DNA of 45,729 nt, from positions 1 through 45,729 of the forward strand of contig JBDSIM010000108.1 of assembly GCA_039917935.1 (NCBI GenBank), written 5' to 3'. This document shows, piece after piece, positions 1 to 6,755 of this stretch; position 1 is the first letter of the stretch; every line of letters begins with the position of its first letter. The position numbers and the translations under genes were made by a program. This stretch comes from Chryseosolibacter sp039917935. GTDB taxonomy: Bacteria > Bacteroidota > Bacteroidia > Cytophagales > Cyclobacteriaceae. Under the pieces are notes generated by a model. That model saw nothing but the letters and a program-made list of their open reading frames with translations. It made no database searches and was not told the origin of the DNA.

Positions 1-205
1 TTTGATTGATAACACCTTTGGACGGAGATCTTCGTTTAAATTCCGCAATAATGCCACTCTTATCATCCCGGGTTACATATTTCTTTAACGATAAGGGAGG
101 AGCAGAGAAAAAAACGCTTCGTTCCAATAATTTTACCGGATAAAGATTTTTCCTTTCGGCTACTTCTTTACGCTTATGGGCAATGATCTCGTCCAGAATG
201 TTCAT
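1..205 (-). CDS. trpC: Indole-3-glycerol phosphate synthase, N-terminal part (cut by window edge)
   Basis: Only the first 68 codons are present; the gene runs off the left edge. The translation begins MNILDEIIAHKRKEVAERK and ends with a stretch containing IAEFKRRSPSKG. In the IGPS family this (E)(F/I)KRxSPSKG segment carries a catalytic lysine and contacts the substrate phosphate. The enzyme closes the indole ring in tryptophan synthesis, converting CdRP to indole-3-glycerol phosphate in the cytoplasm. The ATG lies 13 bp downstream of the trpD stop, so it is the fourth structural gene of the trpE-G-D-C operon and should share the attenuator in front of trpE. The identity is firm despite truncation because both the N-terminus and the motif fit. 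Confidence 0.93.
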   Translation of the reverse strand, partial: MNILDEIIAHKRKEVAERKNLYPVKLLERSVFFSAPPLSLKKYVTRDDKSGIIAEFKRRSPSKGVINQ

Positions 206-218
206 GCGCAAGGCTCGT

Positions 219-1211
219 TTAATTTTGGCTATCCATTAATTTTTTAAATGTCCTGAACGCTTCACCCGATTCAAAAGCTTCCCTGGCTTTGAGAACTGCC
301 GGTGCCAGACCTTCCTTCTGATTAGCGGCGTACAATGCCATTGCCGCATTGGCAATGACTGCATTATTCTGACCAGTTGTACCTTTTCCTTCAAGCACAG
401 ACATAAATATTTTAGCAGAATGTTCCACCGTTTCTCCACCCCGGATTTCATCGTAACGCAATACGGGAAGGTTGAGGTCAGCAGGATGTATAATTTTTTC
501 GCCTCCGTTATAAAAAAACTTTAGCGGCCCTGTCAGGGAAACCTCATCGAACCCATCGAGGGAATGCAAAATAAGAAAATCCTTATTGGTGTTTTGATAG
601 AGGTAACCATACTGCCGGGCGAGTTCCAGACTAAAGACACCCACCAGCTGACGCTGAGGAAAAGCTGGGTTCACCATAGGACCAAGCATATTAAAAAATG
701 TTTTAACACCCAGGTCTTTCCGGATGGGCGCTACATTCTTCATTGCAGGGTGAAAAAGCGGGGCATGCATAAAACAAATATTTGCACGGTCAAGGCTCCT
801 TTTAAGGATATCGAGGTTATTGGTAAATTTATAACCAAAATATTCCATCACATTCGATGATCCGCACGCCGACGAGACCCCATAGTTTCCATGTTTGGCT
901 ACGGGCTGGCCCGCAGCCGCCACAACAAAAGATGAAAGCGTACTCATATTAAAAGTGTTTTTGCCATCCCCACCCGTTCCGCACACATCCATTACCGGCA
1001 GATCAAAATCAGCTCTGACGCAAAGTTCCAGCATTGCATCCCTGAAACCCTGCAGCTCATCTACAGTAATACTCCGCATCATATAGACTGTCATAAAAGC
1101 GGAAGTCTGACTGAGATTAAATTTTCCAGAAGTGAGTTCCACCAACACCTTTCTCGCCGTTTCTTTGGTAAGTGAACGGTGATCAATGAGTTCATTTAAA
1201 ATTTCTTTCAT
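219..1211 (-). CDS. trpD: Anthranilate phosphoribosyltransferase
   Basis: A 330-residue protein of normal family length. It transfers phosphoribose from PRPP to anthranilate, the second step of tryptophan synthesis. The glycine-rich PRPP/Mg site CGTGGDGKNTFNMST is near residue 76, KHGNYGVSSACGSS follows near 106, and the conserved metal-binding region (DGFDEVSLTGP) is near residue 220. The start is an ATG at 1209-1211. It lies 83 bp downstream of trpG, a looser gap than the others in the operon, but I found no convincing Bacteroidota promoter or terminator in it. Expression is presumably set by the attenuator upstream of trpE. Confidence 0.96.
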   Translation of the reverse strand: MKEILNELIDHRSLTKETARKVLVELTSGKFNLSQTSAFMTVYMMRSITVDELQGFRDAMLELCVRADFDLPVMDVCGTGGDGKNTFNMSTLSSFVVAAAGQPVAKHGNYGVSSACGSSNVMEYFGYKFTNNLDILKRSLDRANICFMHAPLFHPAMKNVAPIRKDLGVKTFFNMLGPMVNPAFPQRQLVGVFSLELARQYGYLYQNTNKDFLILHSLDGFDEVSLTGPLKFFYNGGEKIIHPADLNLPVLRYDEIRGGETVEHSAKIFMSVLEGKGTTGQNNAVIANAAMALYAANQKEGLAPAVLKAREAFESGEAFRTFKKLMDSQN

Positions 1212-1294
1212 CTTTCCGCTATTGTTAGTTGTATCAATAATCTTATCTTTTTGTCAACTGAAAAATCGTCGCCTGCTGGCCTTCGAAAACTCAC

Positions 1295-1861
1295 TTATTT
1301 CAAGAGCCAGTTCTTAATCATCTTAGGCCCTTCAGGGGTCATGATGGATTCGGGATGAAACTGTACGCCTCTGACATCAAATCTTTTATGGCGCAGGCCC
1401 ATTACCAGGCCATCTTCATTGAGGGCGGTTATCTGGAGATCGGCAGATACAGTTTCCGGTAAAACCGCCCAGGAGTGATAGTGCGTTGCCTGAAACCTTT
1501 GCGAAACTCCGTTAAATAAGTACTCTTCCGGATCTTTCACTTCTGTAAAAGAAGTTACACCATGCAGTACTTTCGGAATGTTAAAGAGTTTAGCGCCATA
1601 GACTTCTCCTATGCCCTGAAGACCTAAACACACACCCAGTATACTTTTGTCGGGTCCGTAGGTATGGATGACTTTTTTCATTATGCCAGCTTCATCCGGA
1701 ATTCCCGGACCGGGTGACAACAAAATCTTGTCGTATTTTTTCACTTCTTCCAGGCTGATCTTATCATTCCTGAAAATATCCATCGCATAACCCAGTCCAC
1801 GAATGATATGTACCAGATTGTAAGTGAATGAGTCGTAATTATCGAGCACTAATATTTTCAT
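1295..1861 (-). CDS. trpG: Anthranilate synthase glutaminase subunit (TrpG/PabA type)
   Basis: A class I glutamine amidotransferase of 188 residues that supplies ammonia to TrpE. It starts MKILVLDNYDSFTYN, has an oxyanion segment SPGPGIPDEAG, the nucleophile Cys78 in GVCLGLQ, and the His169/Glu171 pair in QFHPES. The usual elbow in this family is GVCLGHQ or GVCLGEQ; here the residue after Gly is Leu. I chose the ATG at 1859-1861 over a TTG 15 bases earlier because an AAGGA-type ribosome-binding site lies just upstream of the ATG. The gene follows trpE by about 23 bp, so the two subunits are co-expressed. A dual role in p-aminobenzoate synthesis is possible for this family and cannot be excluded. 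Confidence 0.94.
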   Translation of the reverse strand: MKILVLDNYDSFTYNLVHIIRGLGYAMDIFRNDKISLEEVKKYDKILLSPGPGIPDEAGIMKKVIHTYGPDKSILGVCLGLQGIGEVYGAKLFNIPKVLHGVTSFTEVKDPEEYLFNGVSQRFQATHYHSWAVLPETVSADLQITALNEDGLVMGLRHKRFDVRGVQFHPESIMTPEGPKMIKNWLLK

Positions 1862-1884
1862 ACATTTTCCTTTCAATGGACTGA

Positions 1885-3285
1885 CTAAATTTTTTCTGCC
1901 ATTAATACAGCCTGGCGCAAGGCGGTGAGTTTATTGTTTACTTCCTGCAATTCACTTTCAGCTTTTGATTTGGATACAATGCCGGCGCCTGCCTGGTAGA
2001 TCAGGGTATTCTCATGGCTTAAAAAAGTACGGATCATGATGGCATGATTGTACGATCCATCAAAACCAAGGTAACCAATGGCCCCACCGTAAAAACTGCG
2101 GTTCACGTTTTCGTACTGATTAATCAGCGTCATGGCCATATGTTTAGGGGCCCCGGAAAGGGTTCCGGCAGGAAACGTATCGGCCGCGATTCGCACTACG
2201 GATGAATCGCTTTTAACCGTCCCTGTGACCTTGGAAACCAAATGGATTACATGAGAATAGTACTGGATTTCCTTGAATACCTCAACGGTTACATGCTCCG
2301 CGTTCCGGCTCATGTCGTTCCGCGCCAGGTCCACCAGCATGACATGCTCCGCGTTTTCTTTCTCATCCGCCGCGAGACGGTTTGCAATTTCAGCATCTTC
2401 CTGATCATTGCCCGATCTCCGGAAAGTTCCGGCTATGGGAAATATGTGTGCTTTATTCTTTTGAACCTGCAATTGGGCTTCCGGTGAAGATCCGAATAGT
2501 TTAAAACTGCCATAGTCAAAATAAAAAAGATATGGAGAAGGATTGATCGACCTTAGTGAACGGTATACATTGAATTCATCCCCTTTAAATGTGTTGGAAA
2601 ACCTTCTGGAAAGTACGATTTGGAATACATCACCCCGGAAACAGTGTTCTTTTCCCTTTTCAATGATCTGTAAAAATTCGTCATCGGTGAAATTGGAGGA
2701 CTCTCCGTTGGTTAAAGCAAATTTATAGGTAGCGAACCGGTTGCTGAAAATAATCTGTTCTACCTTATCAAGTTTGTTTTCATCTGGTTCACCATTGTCG
2801 TGGGATATTTGAAACAGATTAAGTTCATTTGAAAAGTGATCCACCACAATCACGTAACGATAGAGTTTATAAACTATATCCGGTATAACCATTTCCTTTT
2901 GATCAATTATCACATCTTCGAAATACCTGACGGCATCATAGGCCATATAGCCAAACAGACCGCAGTTTATATACTTGGTATGCTGAGCGGGGATTTGAAA
3001 CGCTGCCCGAAATTCATCCAGATACTGAATAGCGTCGCCTTTTTTCTCTAGAATTTCAGTCCTTATTTTTCCATCAGGAAAACTGATAGCAACATTTTGC
3101 CCTGTTGCCTGAAAAGAAGCGATAGGGTCGCAGCAAATAAATGATAAGCTATTTTCATGACCGTGGTAATCGGAACTTTCCAGCAAAATGCTACAGGCGA
3201 AAACATCACGGAGTTTTAAATAAATATTGACAGGCGTCAGGGTGTCCGCAAGAAGTTTTTTTGTGCTTGTTCGAAGTTTGTACAT
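1885..3285 (-). CDS. trpE: Anthranilate synthase component I
   Basis: A chorismate-utilising enzyme of about 466 residues that makes anthranilate with TrpG. The N-terminal regulatory domain contains LLESSD near residue 35; in studied TrpE proteins the LLES motif binds the feedback inhibitor tryptophan, so this enzyme is probably inhibited by Trp. The C-terminal catalytic half has FQIVLSRRF, SPSPYLFY-like (NPSPYLFYF), FPIAGTFRR and PAGTLSGAPK, all standard. The longest frame begins with a GTG at 3306, but the ATG at 3283-3285 gives the usual family N-terminus (MYKLRTSTKKLLADTLTPV) and is preferred. It lies 45 bases downstream of the T-run of the attenuator hairpin, which should control the whole operon. 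Confidence 0.95.
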   Translation of the reverse strand: MYKLRTSTKKLLADTLTPVNIYLKLRDVFACSILLESSDYHGHENSLSFICCDPIASFQATGQNVAISFPDGKIRTEILEKKGDAIQYLDEFRAAFQIPAQHTKYINCGLFGYMAYDAVRYFEDVIIDQKEMVIPDIVYKLYRYVIVVDHFSNELNLFQISHDNGEPDENKLDKVEQIIFSNRFATYKFALTNGESSNFTDDEFLQIIEKGKEHCFRGDVFQIVLSRRFSNTFKGDEFNVYRSLRSINPSPYLFYFDYGSFKLFGSSPEAQLQVQKNKAHIFPIAGTFRRSGNDQEDAEIANRLAADEKENAEHVMLVDLARNDMSRNAEHVTVEVFKEIQYYSHVIHLVSKVTGTVKSDSSVVRIAADTFPAGTLSGAPKHMAMTLINQYENVNRSFYGGAIGYLGFDGSYNHAIMIRTFLSHENTLIYQAGAGIVSKSKAESELQEVNNKLTALRQAVLMAEKI

Positions 3286-3329
3286 AACGTTATTGTCGAT
3301 TACCACAGTTGTTAAATCGCGAAGGCCCT

Positions 3330-3372
3330 AAAAAAACTGAGGCCCGCCCCGATTGATCGGGGCGGGCCTCAG
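3330..3372 (-). terminator. trp attenuator terminator hairpin
   Basis: Positions 3337-3353 and 3356-3372 are perfect 17-bp inverted arms, GC-rich in the middle, separated by only two bases. On the minus strand the hairpin is followed by seven T residues (3330-3336), so it is a strong intrinsic terminator for transcription entering trpE. It sits 21 nt after the stop codon of a Trp-rich leader peptide and 45 nt before the trpE ATG. The 5' arm (minus strand, 3355-3364) can instead pair with 3408-3417 inside the leader in 9 of 10 positions, which is the antiterminator expected of an attenuator. It could also simply end the thx transcript. Confidence 0.93.
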
Positions 3373-3376
3373 TAGG

Positions 3377-3390
3377 TTCTATTAATAGAA
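3377..3390. repeat. 14-bp perfect palindrome between leader stop and terminator
   Basis: The sequence TTCTATTAATAGAA reads the same on both strands. It lies in the short spacer between the trp leader stop codon and the terminator hairpin. It could be a minor RNA hairpin or a protein-binding site; nothing in the sequence decides between them. Confidence 0.5.
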
Positions 3391-3393
3391 AAA

Positions 3394-3456
3394 CTAAAGC
3401 ATAGGGTCGCGCCGATCGAAATTCGATTTATGCCACCACCATGCAATGTTTATCAT
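3394..3456 (-). CDS. trpL: trp operon leader peptide (20 codons, Trp-Trp-Trp)
   Basis: A short frame, ATG at 3454-3456 and TAG at 3394-3396, reads MINIAWWWHKSNFDRRDPML. Three consecutive TGG codons at 3433-3441 make it a tryptophan sensor. An in-frame ATG nine bases earlier (3463-3465) could extend it by three residues. A ribosome stalled at the Trp codons would leave 3408-3417 free to pair with the 5' arm of the downstream terminator and keep trpE-G-D-C on; a ribosome that reaches the stop would cover this segment and allow termination. This is the mechanism established for enteric trp operons; its operation here is inferred from the sequence. The frame starts only 6 or 15 bp after the thx stop. 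Confidence 0.9.
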   Translation of the reverse strand: MINIAWWWHKSNFDRRDPML

Positions 3457-3470
3457 CTTTATCATTGGTT

Positions 3471-3659
3471 CTACGCTTCACCTTTTTTCTTTGCAGCCGT
3501 TCTTTTCGGTTTCGCCGCCGTTTCTGCTGAAACAGGCTCAGAAACCTTTTTCGTGGCAGTTTTCTTGAGCCTCGCCTTTATAGAATTTCGTTTGCGCGAA
3601 TTACCGAAAGAACCTTTTGAAATCTTGCCTTTTTTTGTTTTTTTATCTCCTCTTCCCAT
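3471..3659 (-). CDS. 30S ribosomal protein THX
   Basis: A very basic 62-residue protein starting MGRGDKKTKKGKISKGSFGNSRKR, which is the signature of the bacterial THX (S31e/Thx-like) family found throughout Bacteroidota. THX sits in the head of the small ribosomal subunit and is rich in Lys and Arg. The second half (residues 28-62) is an Ala/Lys/Thr-rich tail longer than in minimal family members. The ATG at 3657-3659 is unambiguous. The gene lies directly upstream of the trp leader on the same strand, so either thx and trp share a transcript or the trp promoter is within or just before thx. I could not find a clean TAnnTTTG element for it. Confidence 0.88.
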   Translation of the reverse strand: MGRGDKKTKKGKISKGSFGNSRKRNSIKARLKKTATKKVSEPVSAETAAKPKRTAAKKKGEA

Positions 3660-3771
3660 TTTTCTGGTGAACTTTACGGGGCAATTATAGCAAAGGGAAT
3701 ATTGATTACCAAATTCTTTTGGAATTGTAACTTCAAACGCCCTGTTTTTGTTACTTTAGAAACAATGGTAT

Positions 3772-4242
3772 ATGGCCCAAATAACTTTTGAAATCTTAAC
3801 AATATTGCGGAACACCGCCCACCGTTTAGAAAAAACGACCGAATATCAATGGGGTCATATGGGTTGTTGCAATTGTGGTTTTCTGGCCCAGGAGATCAGC
3901 CACCTTAGAAAGGAGGAAATCCATGCCAGGGCCTTGCAGCGATCGGGCGATTGGGCCGAACAATTAAATGACTACTGCCCCCAAAGCGGCTTTCAAATGG
4001 ATGACCTCATCAGCGAAATGCTTTCATTTGGTTTCGATCGATGTGATCTTAAAAACCTTGAAAAATTATCTGACCCCGCTATTCTCAAATCGATTTCTAC
4101 CCCTGTTAAACATCTAAAACATAATGTTAAGAAAGACGTGCTCCTGTATCTGTATGCGTGGGCGGAAATTATCGAAGCAAAGCTTCTTGATGAGGTCAGG
4201 TTAGGCAGTCTTGAAATGGAAAACCCACTCGTGCTAGGGTAG
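3772..4242 (+). CDS. Conserved-looking hypothetical protein
   Basis: A 156-residue, mostly helical soluble protein with no signal peptide or membrane segment. I do not recognise the family. It contains a cluster of cysteines near residues 32-36 (MGCCNCGFLAQEI) followed by a helical, charged segment with HLRKEEIHARA. The Cys cluster could bind metal, but there is no second matching pair in the usual spacing. It starts with ATG at 3772. A poor promoter match (TACTTTAG, 3752-3759, with a TTG 24 bp upstream) precedes it. It is divergent from thx and its last nine bases overlap the 3' end of the converging acetyltransferase gene. Codon use looks like that of its neighbours. Confidence 0.75.
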   Translation: MAQITFEILTILRNTAHRLEKTTEYQWGHMGCCNCGFLAQEISHLRKEEIHARALQRSGDWAEQLNDYCPQSGFQMDDLISEMLSFGFDRCDLKNLEKLSDPAILKSISTPVKHLKHNVKKDVLLYLYAWAEIIEAKLLDEVRLGSLEMENPLVLG

Positions 4243-4776
4243 ACAACGAAAAAGAATGCAATCTTTTGGCTGGTTATTCTGGTTTACAAAACGAAACCAC
4301 TTCTCCAGGCGCGCTTCTTCCACCATGCCACATTTTTGCAGAACTTTAATCGAAGCGATGTTCTCCATGTCCACAAAAGTGCCAATCCGGTATAGGTCAC
4401 CGAAGGATTTGAGGATTTGCAAAACATGCCTGCAGGCCTCGGTAGTGTAACCCTTGTTCCAGTGAGTAGGACTTATCACATAACCAAGTTGAACTCTGCC
4501 GTGGTCGTGTAAAACACCAATGCTCCCGATCAGTAAAAGGTTTTTTAGCCGAATGGAGTAAGAATAATCAATTCCGTAATTCCAGCTTTCTACGGCGTAT
4601 CTCAAATATGCCCTCGTATCATCGACAGAACGATGGGTGATCCATGCCAAATATTTTGTGGCTTCAGGCTTGCTGGCGTAGGTGTAAAAAATTTCTTCCG
4701 CATCTTCGTATTTTAGCCGTTGAAGTAACAATCGCTCAGTTTCAATTTTGGCGGGCATCGGTAAGCGAATCATCAT
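4234..4776 (-). CDS. GNAT family N-acetyltransferase (RimJ/RimL-like)
   Basis: A 180-residue protein matching the Acetyltransf_3 pattern: ETERLLLQRLKYEDAEEIF near the N-terminus, IGSIGVL in the central strand, the acetyl-CoA-binding region (QLGYVISPTHWNKGYTTEAC), and NIASIKVLQKCGMVEEARLEK near the C-terminus. Such enzymes acetylate the N-termini of ribosomal proteins or small amines; the substrate here is unknown. The longest frame begins at a TTG (4788), but I prefer the ATG at 4774-4776; another good start is the ATG of MPAKIETERL. It is divergent from the 80-residue gene with only 14 bp between the two starts, and its 3' end overlaps the preceding gene. Confidence 0.88.
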   Translation of the reverse strand: MMIRLPMPAKIETERLLLQRLKYEDAEEIFYTYASKPEATKYLAWITHRSVDDTRAYLRYAVESWNYGIDYSYSIRLKNLLLIGSIGVLHDHGRVQLGYVISPTHWNKGYTTEACRHVLQILKSFGDLYRIGTFVDMENIASIKVLQKCGMVEEARLEKWFRFVNQNNQPKDCILFRCLP

Positions 4777-4790
4777 CAAATTAAGCAACT

Positions 4791-5033
4791 ATGGCCAAAG
4801 GCAGCAATATCGTACATCAATATTTCCGGAAAGAAACCCCGGAATTTACGATTTTAGTAAAAGTAAATCCAATACAATTGCAAGCGACCGAAATTACCTT
4901 GTATAAGGACCTGGATCCGAAAATGCGCGAGATTGAAATCGACGCTGAAATTTTTGACGATCTGAAAACAGACGGCTTTATGGAAGCCAGTCCGATGGAA
5001 TTCAATCTTTACTTATCCGGAATTCTAAAGTAG
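4791..5033 (+). CDS. Small hypothetical protein, 80 residues
   Basis: An acidic 80-residue protein I cannot assign. It lacks cysteines, a signal peptide and membrane segments, and reads as a compact mixed alpha/beta fold (alternating strands FTILVKVNPIQLQATEITLY, then an acidic helix). The ATG at 4791 is 14 bp from the divergent acetyltransferase start, and no ORF overlaps it convincingly on the other strand. It ends 58 bp before the -33 element of the SRP RNA gene. Its size, initiation codon and ordinary composition suggest a real gene. Confidence 0.7.
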   Translation: MAKGSNIVHQYFRKETPEFTILVKVNPIQLQATEITLYKDLDPKMREIEIDAEIFDDLKTDGFMEASPMEFNLYLSGILK

Positions 5034-5090
5034 GATTTGCGGCAAAAAATCCCGGTTAACAAATTTCCTGGCCTATATTTTTGGGATTGG

Positions 5091-5122
5091 TTGTCTTTTA
5101 TCCAGGCAGGATTGTATCTTTG
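5091..5122 (+). promoter_or_regulatory. Promoter of the SRP RNA
   Basis: A TTG at 5091-5093 is followed after 21 bp by TATCTTTG at 5115-5122, an exact match to the Bacteroidota sigma-A promoter (TTG, 17-23 bp, TAnnTTTG). The expected start point about seven bases downstream coincides with the folded 5' end of the SRP RNA at about 5129. Confidence 0.85.
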
Positions 5123-5128
5123 CGCCAA

Positions 5129-5218
5129 GCAAGCCGGCACGACCAGCTCCTGCTGAATCCCCCAGGATCGGAAGGTAGCAAGGGTAGGCGGTTGTAGCGG
5201 TGCGATGTTCGGTTTGCC
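5129..5218 (+). ncRNA. ffs: Small bacterial signal recognition particle RNA (4.5S type)
   Basis: The tetraloop and internal loop region CAGGATCGGAAGGTAGCAAG (5163-5182) is the conserved SRP domain IV that binds Ffh. The ends pair: GCAAGCCG at 5129-5136 with CGGTTTGC at 5210-5217, allowing one G-U. A run of T (5219-5225) follows as the terminator. The RNA is about 90 nt, the usual size of the small SRP RNA without an Alu domain. It forms the SRP with Ffh and targets membrane and secreted proteins. The long open frame that runs across its 3' half is only an extension of the transaldolase frame. Confidence 0.93.
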
Positions 5219-5321
5219 TTTTTTTCTTTGGTTTCAAGACTACTTTTCTTCGATTACATTTACCCGGCCGGAAATGTGATAATCCTTGCCCTCACGCCTG
5301 TGAGCTTCCAGATTGTATCAT

Positions 5322-5329
5322 TACCTTTG
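5322..5329 (+). promoter_or_regulatory. Candidate -7 element for the transaldolase gene
   Basis: TACCTTTG fits TAnnTTTG, 35 bp before the transaldolase ATG. No TTG lies at the correct distance upstream, so only half of the promoter is supported. Confidence 0.5.
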
Positions 5330-5364
5330 CTTCGGCTTATTTCTTAAAAATTACTAACACAACC

Positions 5365-6021
5365 ATGAAATTTTTTATTGACACGGCGAATCTCAATGAA
5401 ATCAGAGAGGCATATGATTTGGGCGTACTTGATGGCGTTACGACAAATCCGTCTCTGATGGCCAAAGAAGGCATTAAAGGACAGGAGAATATTAAAGGGC
5501 ATTACAAATCGATCTGCAACATCGTTGACAACAACGTTAGCGCTGAGGTAATTGCCACCGATTTCGAAACCATTATGAAAGAAGGTAAGGAACTGGCAAA
5601 AATTGATGATAAGATTGTGGTGAAGGTTCCTATGATAAGAGATGGGATCAAGGCGATAAAGAAATTCTCAAGCGAGGGTATCCGGACAAACTGTACGTTG
5701 GTATTTTCTGCCGGGCAGGCAATTTTAGCTGCGAAAGCTGGTGCGAGTTATGTTTCCCCTTTCATTGGAAGACTTGACGATATAGGACAGGATGGCCTGG
5801 AATTAATCGCACAAATGCGGCTCATCTATGATAACTACGGATTTGATACTGAGATCCTTGCTGCATCGGTTCGTCATACCATGCACCTGATCCAATGCGC
5901 TGAAATTGGTGCGGATGTCGCAACCTGCCCCCTGAGTGTTATTACCAGTTTATTAAAACATCCACTGACGGATAGTGGCTTAGAGAAATTTTTGTCAGAC
6001 CATAAAAAAGCAAACGGCTAA
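5365..6021 (+). CDS. tal: Transaldolase (TalC/MipB type)
   Basis: A 218-residue class I aldolase of the short transaldolase/fructose-6-phosphate aldolase family. It begins MKFFIDTANLNEIREAYDLG, has DGVTTNPSLMAKEG near 23, the Schiff-base lysine Lys87 in IVVKVPM, and SPFIGRLDDIG near 131. The phenylalanine in SPFIGR and the glutamate in SAEVIA are typical of transaldolases, whereas true F6P aldolases have Tyr and Gln there, so I favour sedoheptulose/fructose transaldolase in the pentose phosphate pathway. The open frame extends upstream to 5200 into the SRP RNA, which is not plausible; the ATG at 5365 matches the family N-terminus. The FtsE-like gene follows after 11 bp and may be co-transcribed. 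Confidence 0.93.
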   Translation: MKFFIDTANLNEIREAYDLGVLDGVTTNPSLMAKEGIKGQENIKGHYKSICNIVDNNVSAEVIATDFETIMKEGKELAKIDDKIVVKVPMIRDGIKAIKKFSSEGIRTNCTLVFSAGQAILAAKAGASYVSPFIGRLDDIGQDGLELIAQMRLIYDNYGFDTEILAASVRHTMHLIQCAEIGADVATCPLSVITSLLKHPLTDSGLEKFLSDHKKANG

Positions 6022-6032
6022 ACAGTCATGGT

Positions 6033-6740
6033 ATGTTTTCATCCGACCCTGTAGTTCGAGTAAGCGAAGCCAATATTTTCCAGGACCATAATACGGTCTT
6101 GTCGAACATCAACTTCGAAATTGAAAAAGGCGAGTTTGTTTACCTCGTAGGCCGGACTGGGTCTGGTAAGTCATCCCTTTTGAAAACGTTATATGCAGAT
6201 CTTTCACTGCGTTTGGGAGACATTCATGTCTGTGGTCATAACATCCGTGGAATAAAAAGTGGTGAGGTGCCGTTGCTTAGGAGAAAGCTGGGAATTATTT
6301 TTCAGGATTTTCAACTGTTCAATGATCGCAGTGTGGGTGATAACCTGATGTTCGTGATGAAAGCCACGGGCTGGCGGGATAACGCCAGGATGCGAGGCAG
6401 ATTAAGTGAAGTACTCATGCATGTTGGGCTGGGGTCCGTCGAAAAGAAAATGCCTTACCAACTATCCGGTGGCGAACAACAGCGCGTTGTTATTGCCCGC
6501 GCATTGATCAATGAACCCCAAATATTATTGGCCGATGAACCTACCGGGAATCTGGATCCGGAAGTATCGCATGGAATTTTAAAGATCTTTCAACAAATTA
6601 ATAAGAGTGGTACTGCAGTACTGATGGCGACCCATAGCTATGGGTTAATCAGGAAGTTTCCCTCCCGGATTCTAAAGTGTGAGGATGGGAAGGTGTTGGA
6701 CTCAGCAGTAGAGCGCTTCGAGTTAATAAGTGATTATTAG
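6033..6740 (+). CDS. ftsE: ABC transporter ATPase, FtsE-like
   Basis: A 235-residue ATPase with Walker A GRTGSGKSS near residue 40, Q-loop FQDFQLF, signature LSGGEQQRV, Walker B ILLADEPTGNLD and H-loop ATHSYG. The short single-domain architecture and LLRRKLGIIFQDF resemble FtsE, which pairs with FtsX at the division site to activate cell-wall hydrolases. No ftsX-like membrane gene is adjacent; in Bacteroidota ftsX is often elsewhere. It follows the transaldolase gene by 11 bp. A LolD-like lipoprotein-export ATPase is the main alternative, because these subfamilies are close. Its 3' end converges on the esterase gene with 15 bp between. Confidence 0.82.
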   Translation: MFSSDPVVRVSEANIFQDHNTVLSNINFEIEKGEFVYLVGRTGSGKSSLLKTLYADLSLRLGDIHVCGHNIRGIKSGEVPLLRRKLGIIFQDFQLFNDRSVGDNLMFVMKATGWRDNARMRGRLSEVLMHVGLGSVEKKMPYQLSGGEQQRVVIARALINEPQILLADEPTGNLDPEVSHGILKIFQQINKSGTAVLMATHSYGLIRKFPSRILKCEDGKVLDSAVERFELISDY

Positions 6741-6755
6741 TTAAATCCGAAAACG

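Noticed and set aside
1212..1294. Possible internal promoter before trpD (TTGACA followed by GATACA)
   Set aside because: It resembles an E. coli promoter rather than a Bacteroidota one, and no TAnnTTTG is present in the gap.
3430..3690. 86-codon plus-strand frame overlapping thx and the trp leader
   Set aside because: It is the complement of thx and the attenuator; its protein is low complexity with no known motif.
5200..5364. N-terminal extension of the transaldolase reading frame
   Set aside because: It overlaps the SRP RNA, which has a full promoter and fold, and the family protein begins at the ATG at 5365.
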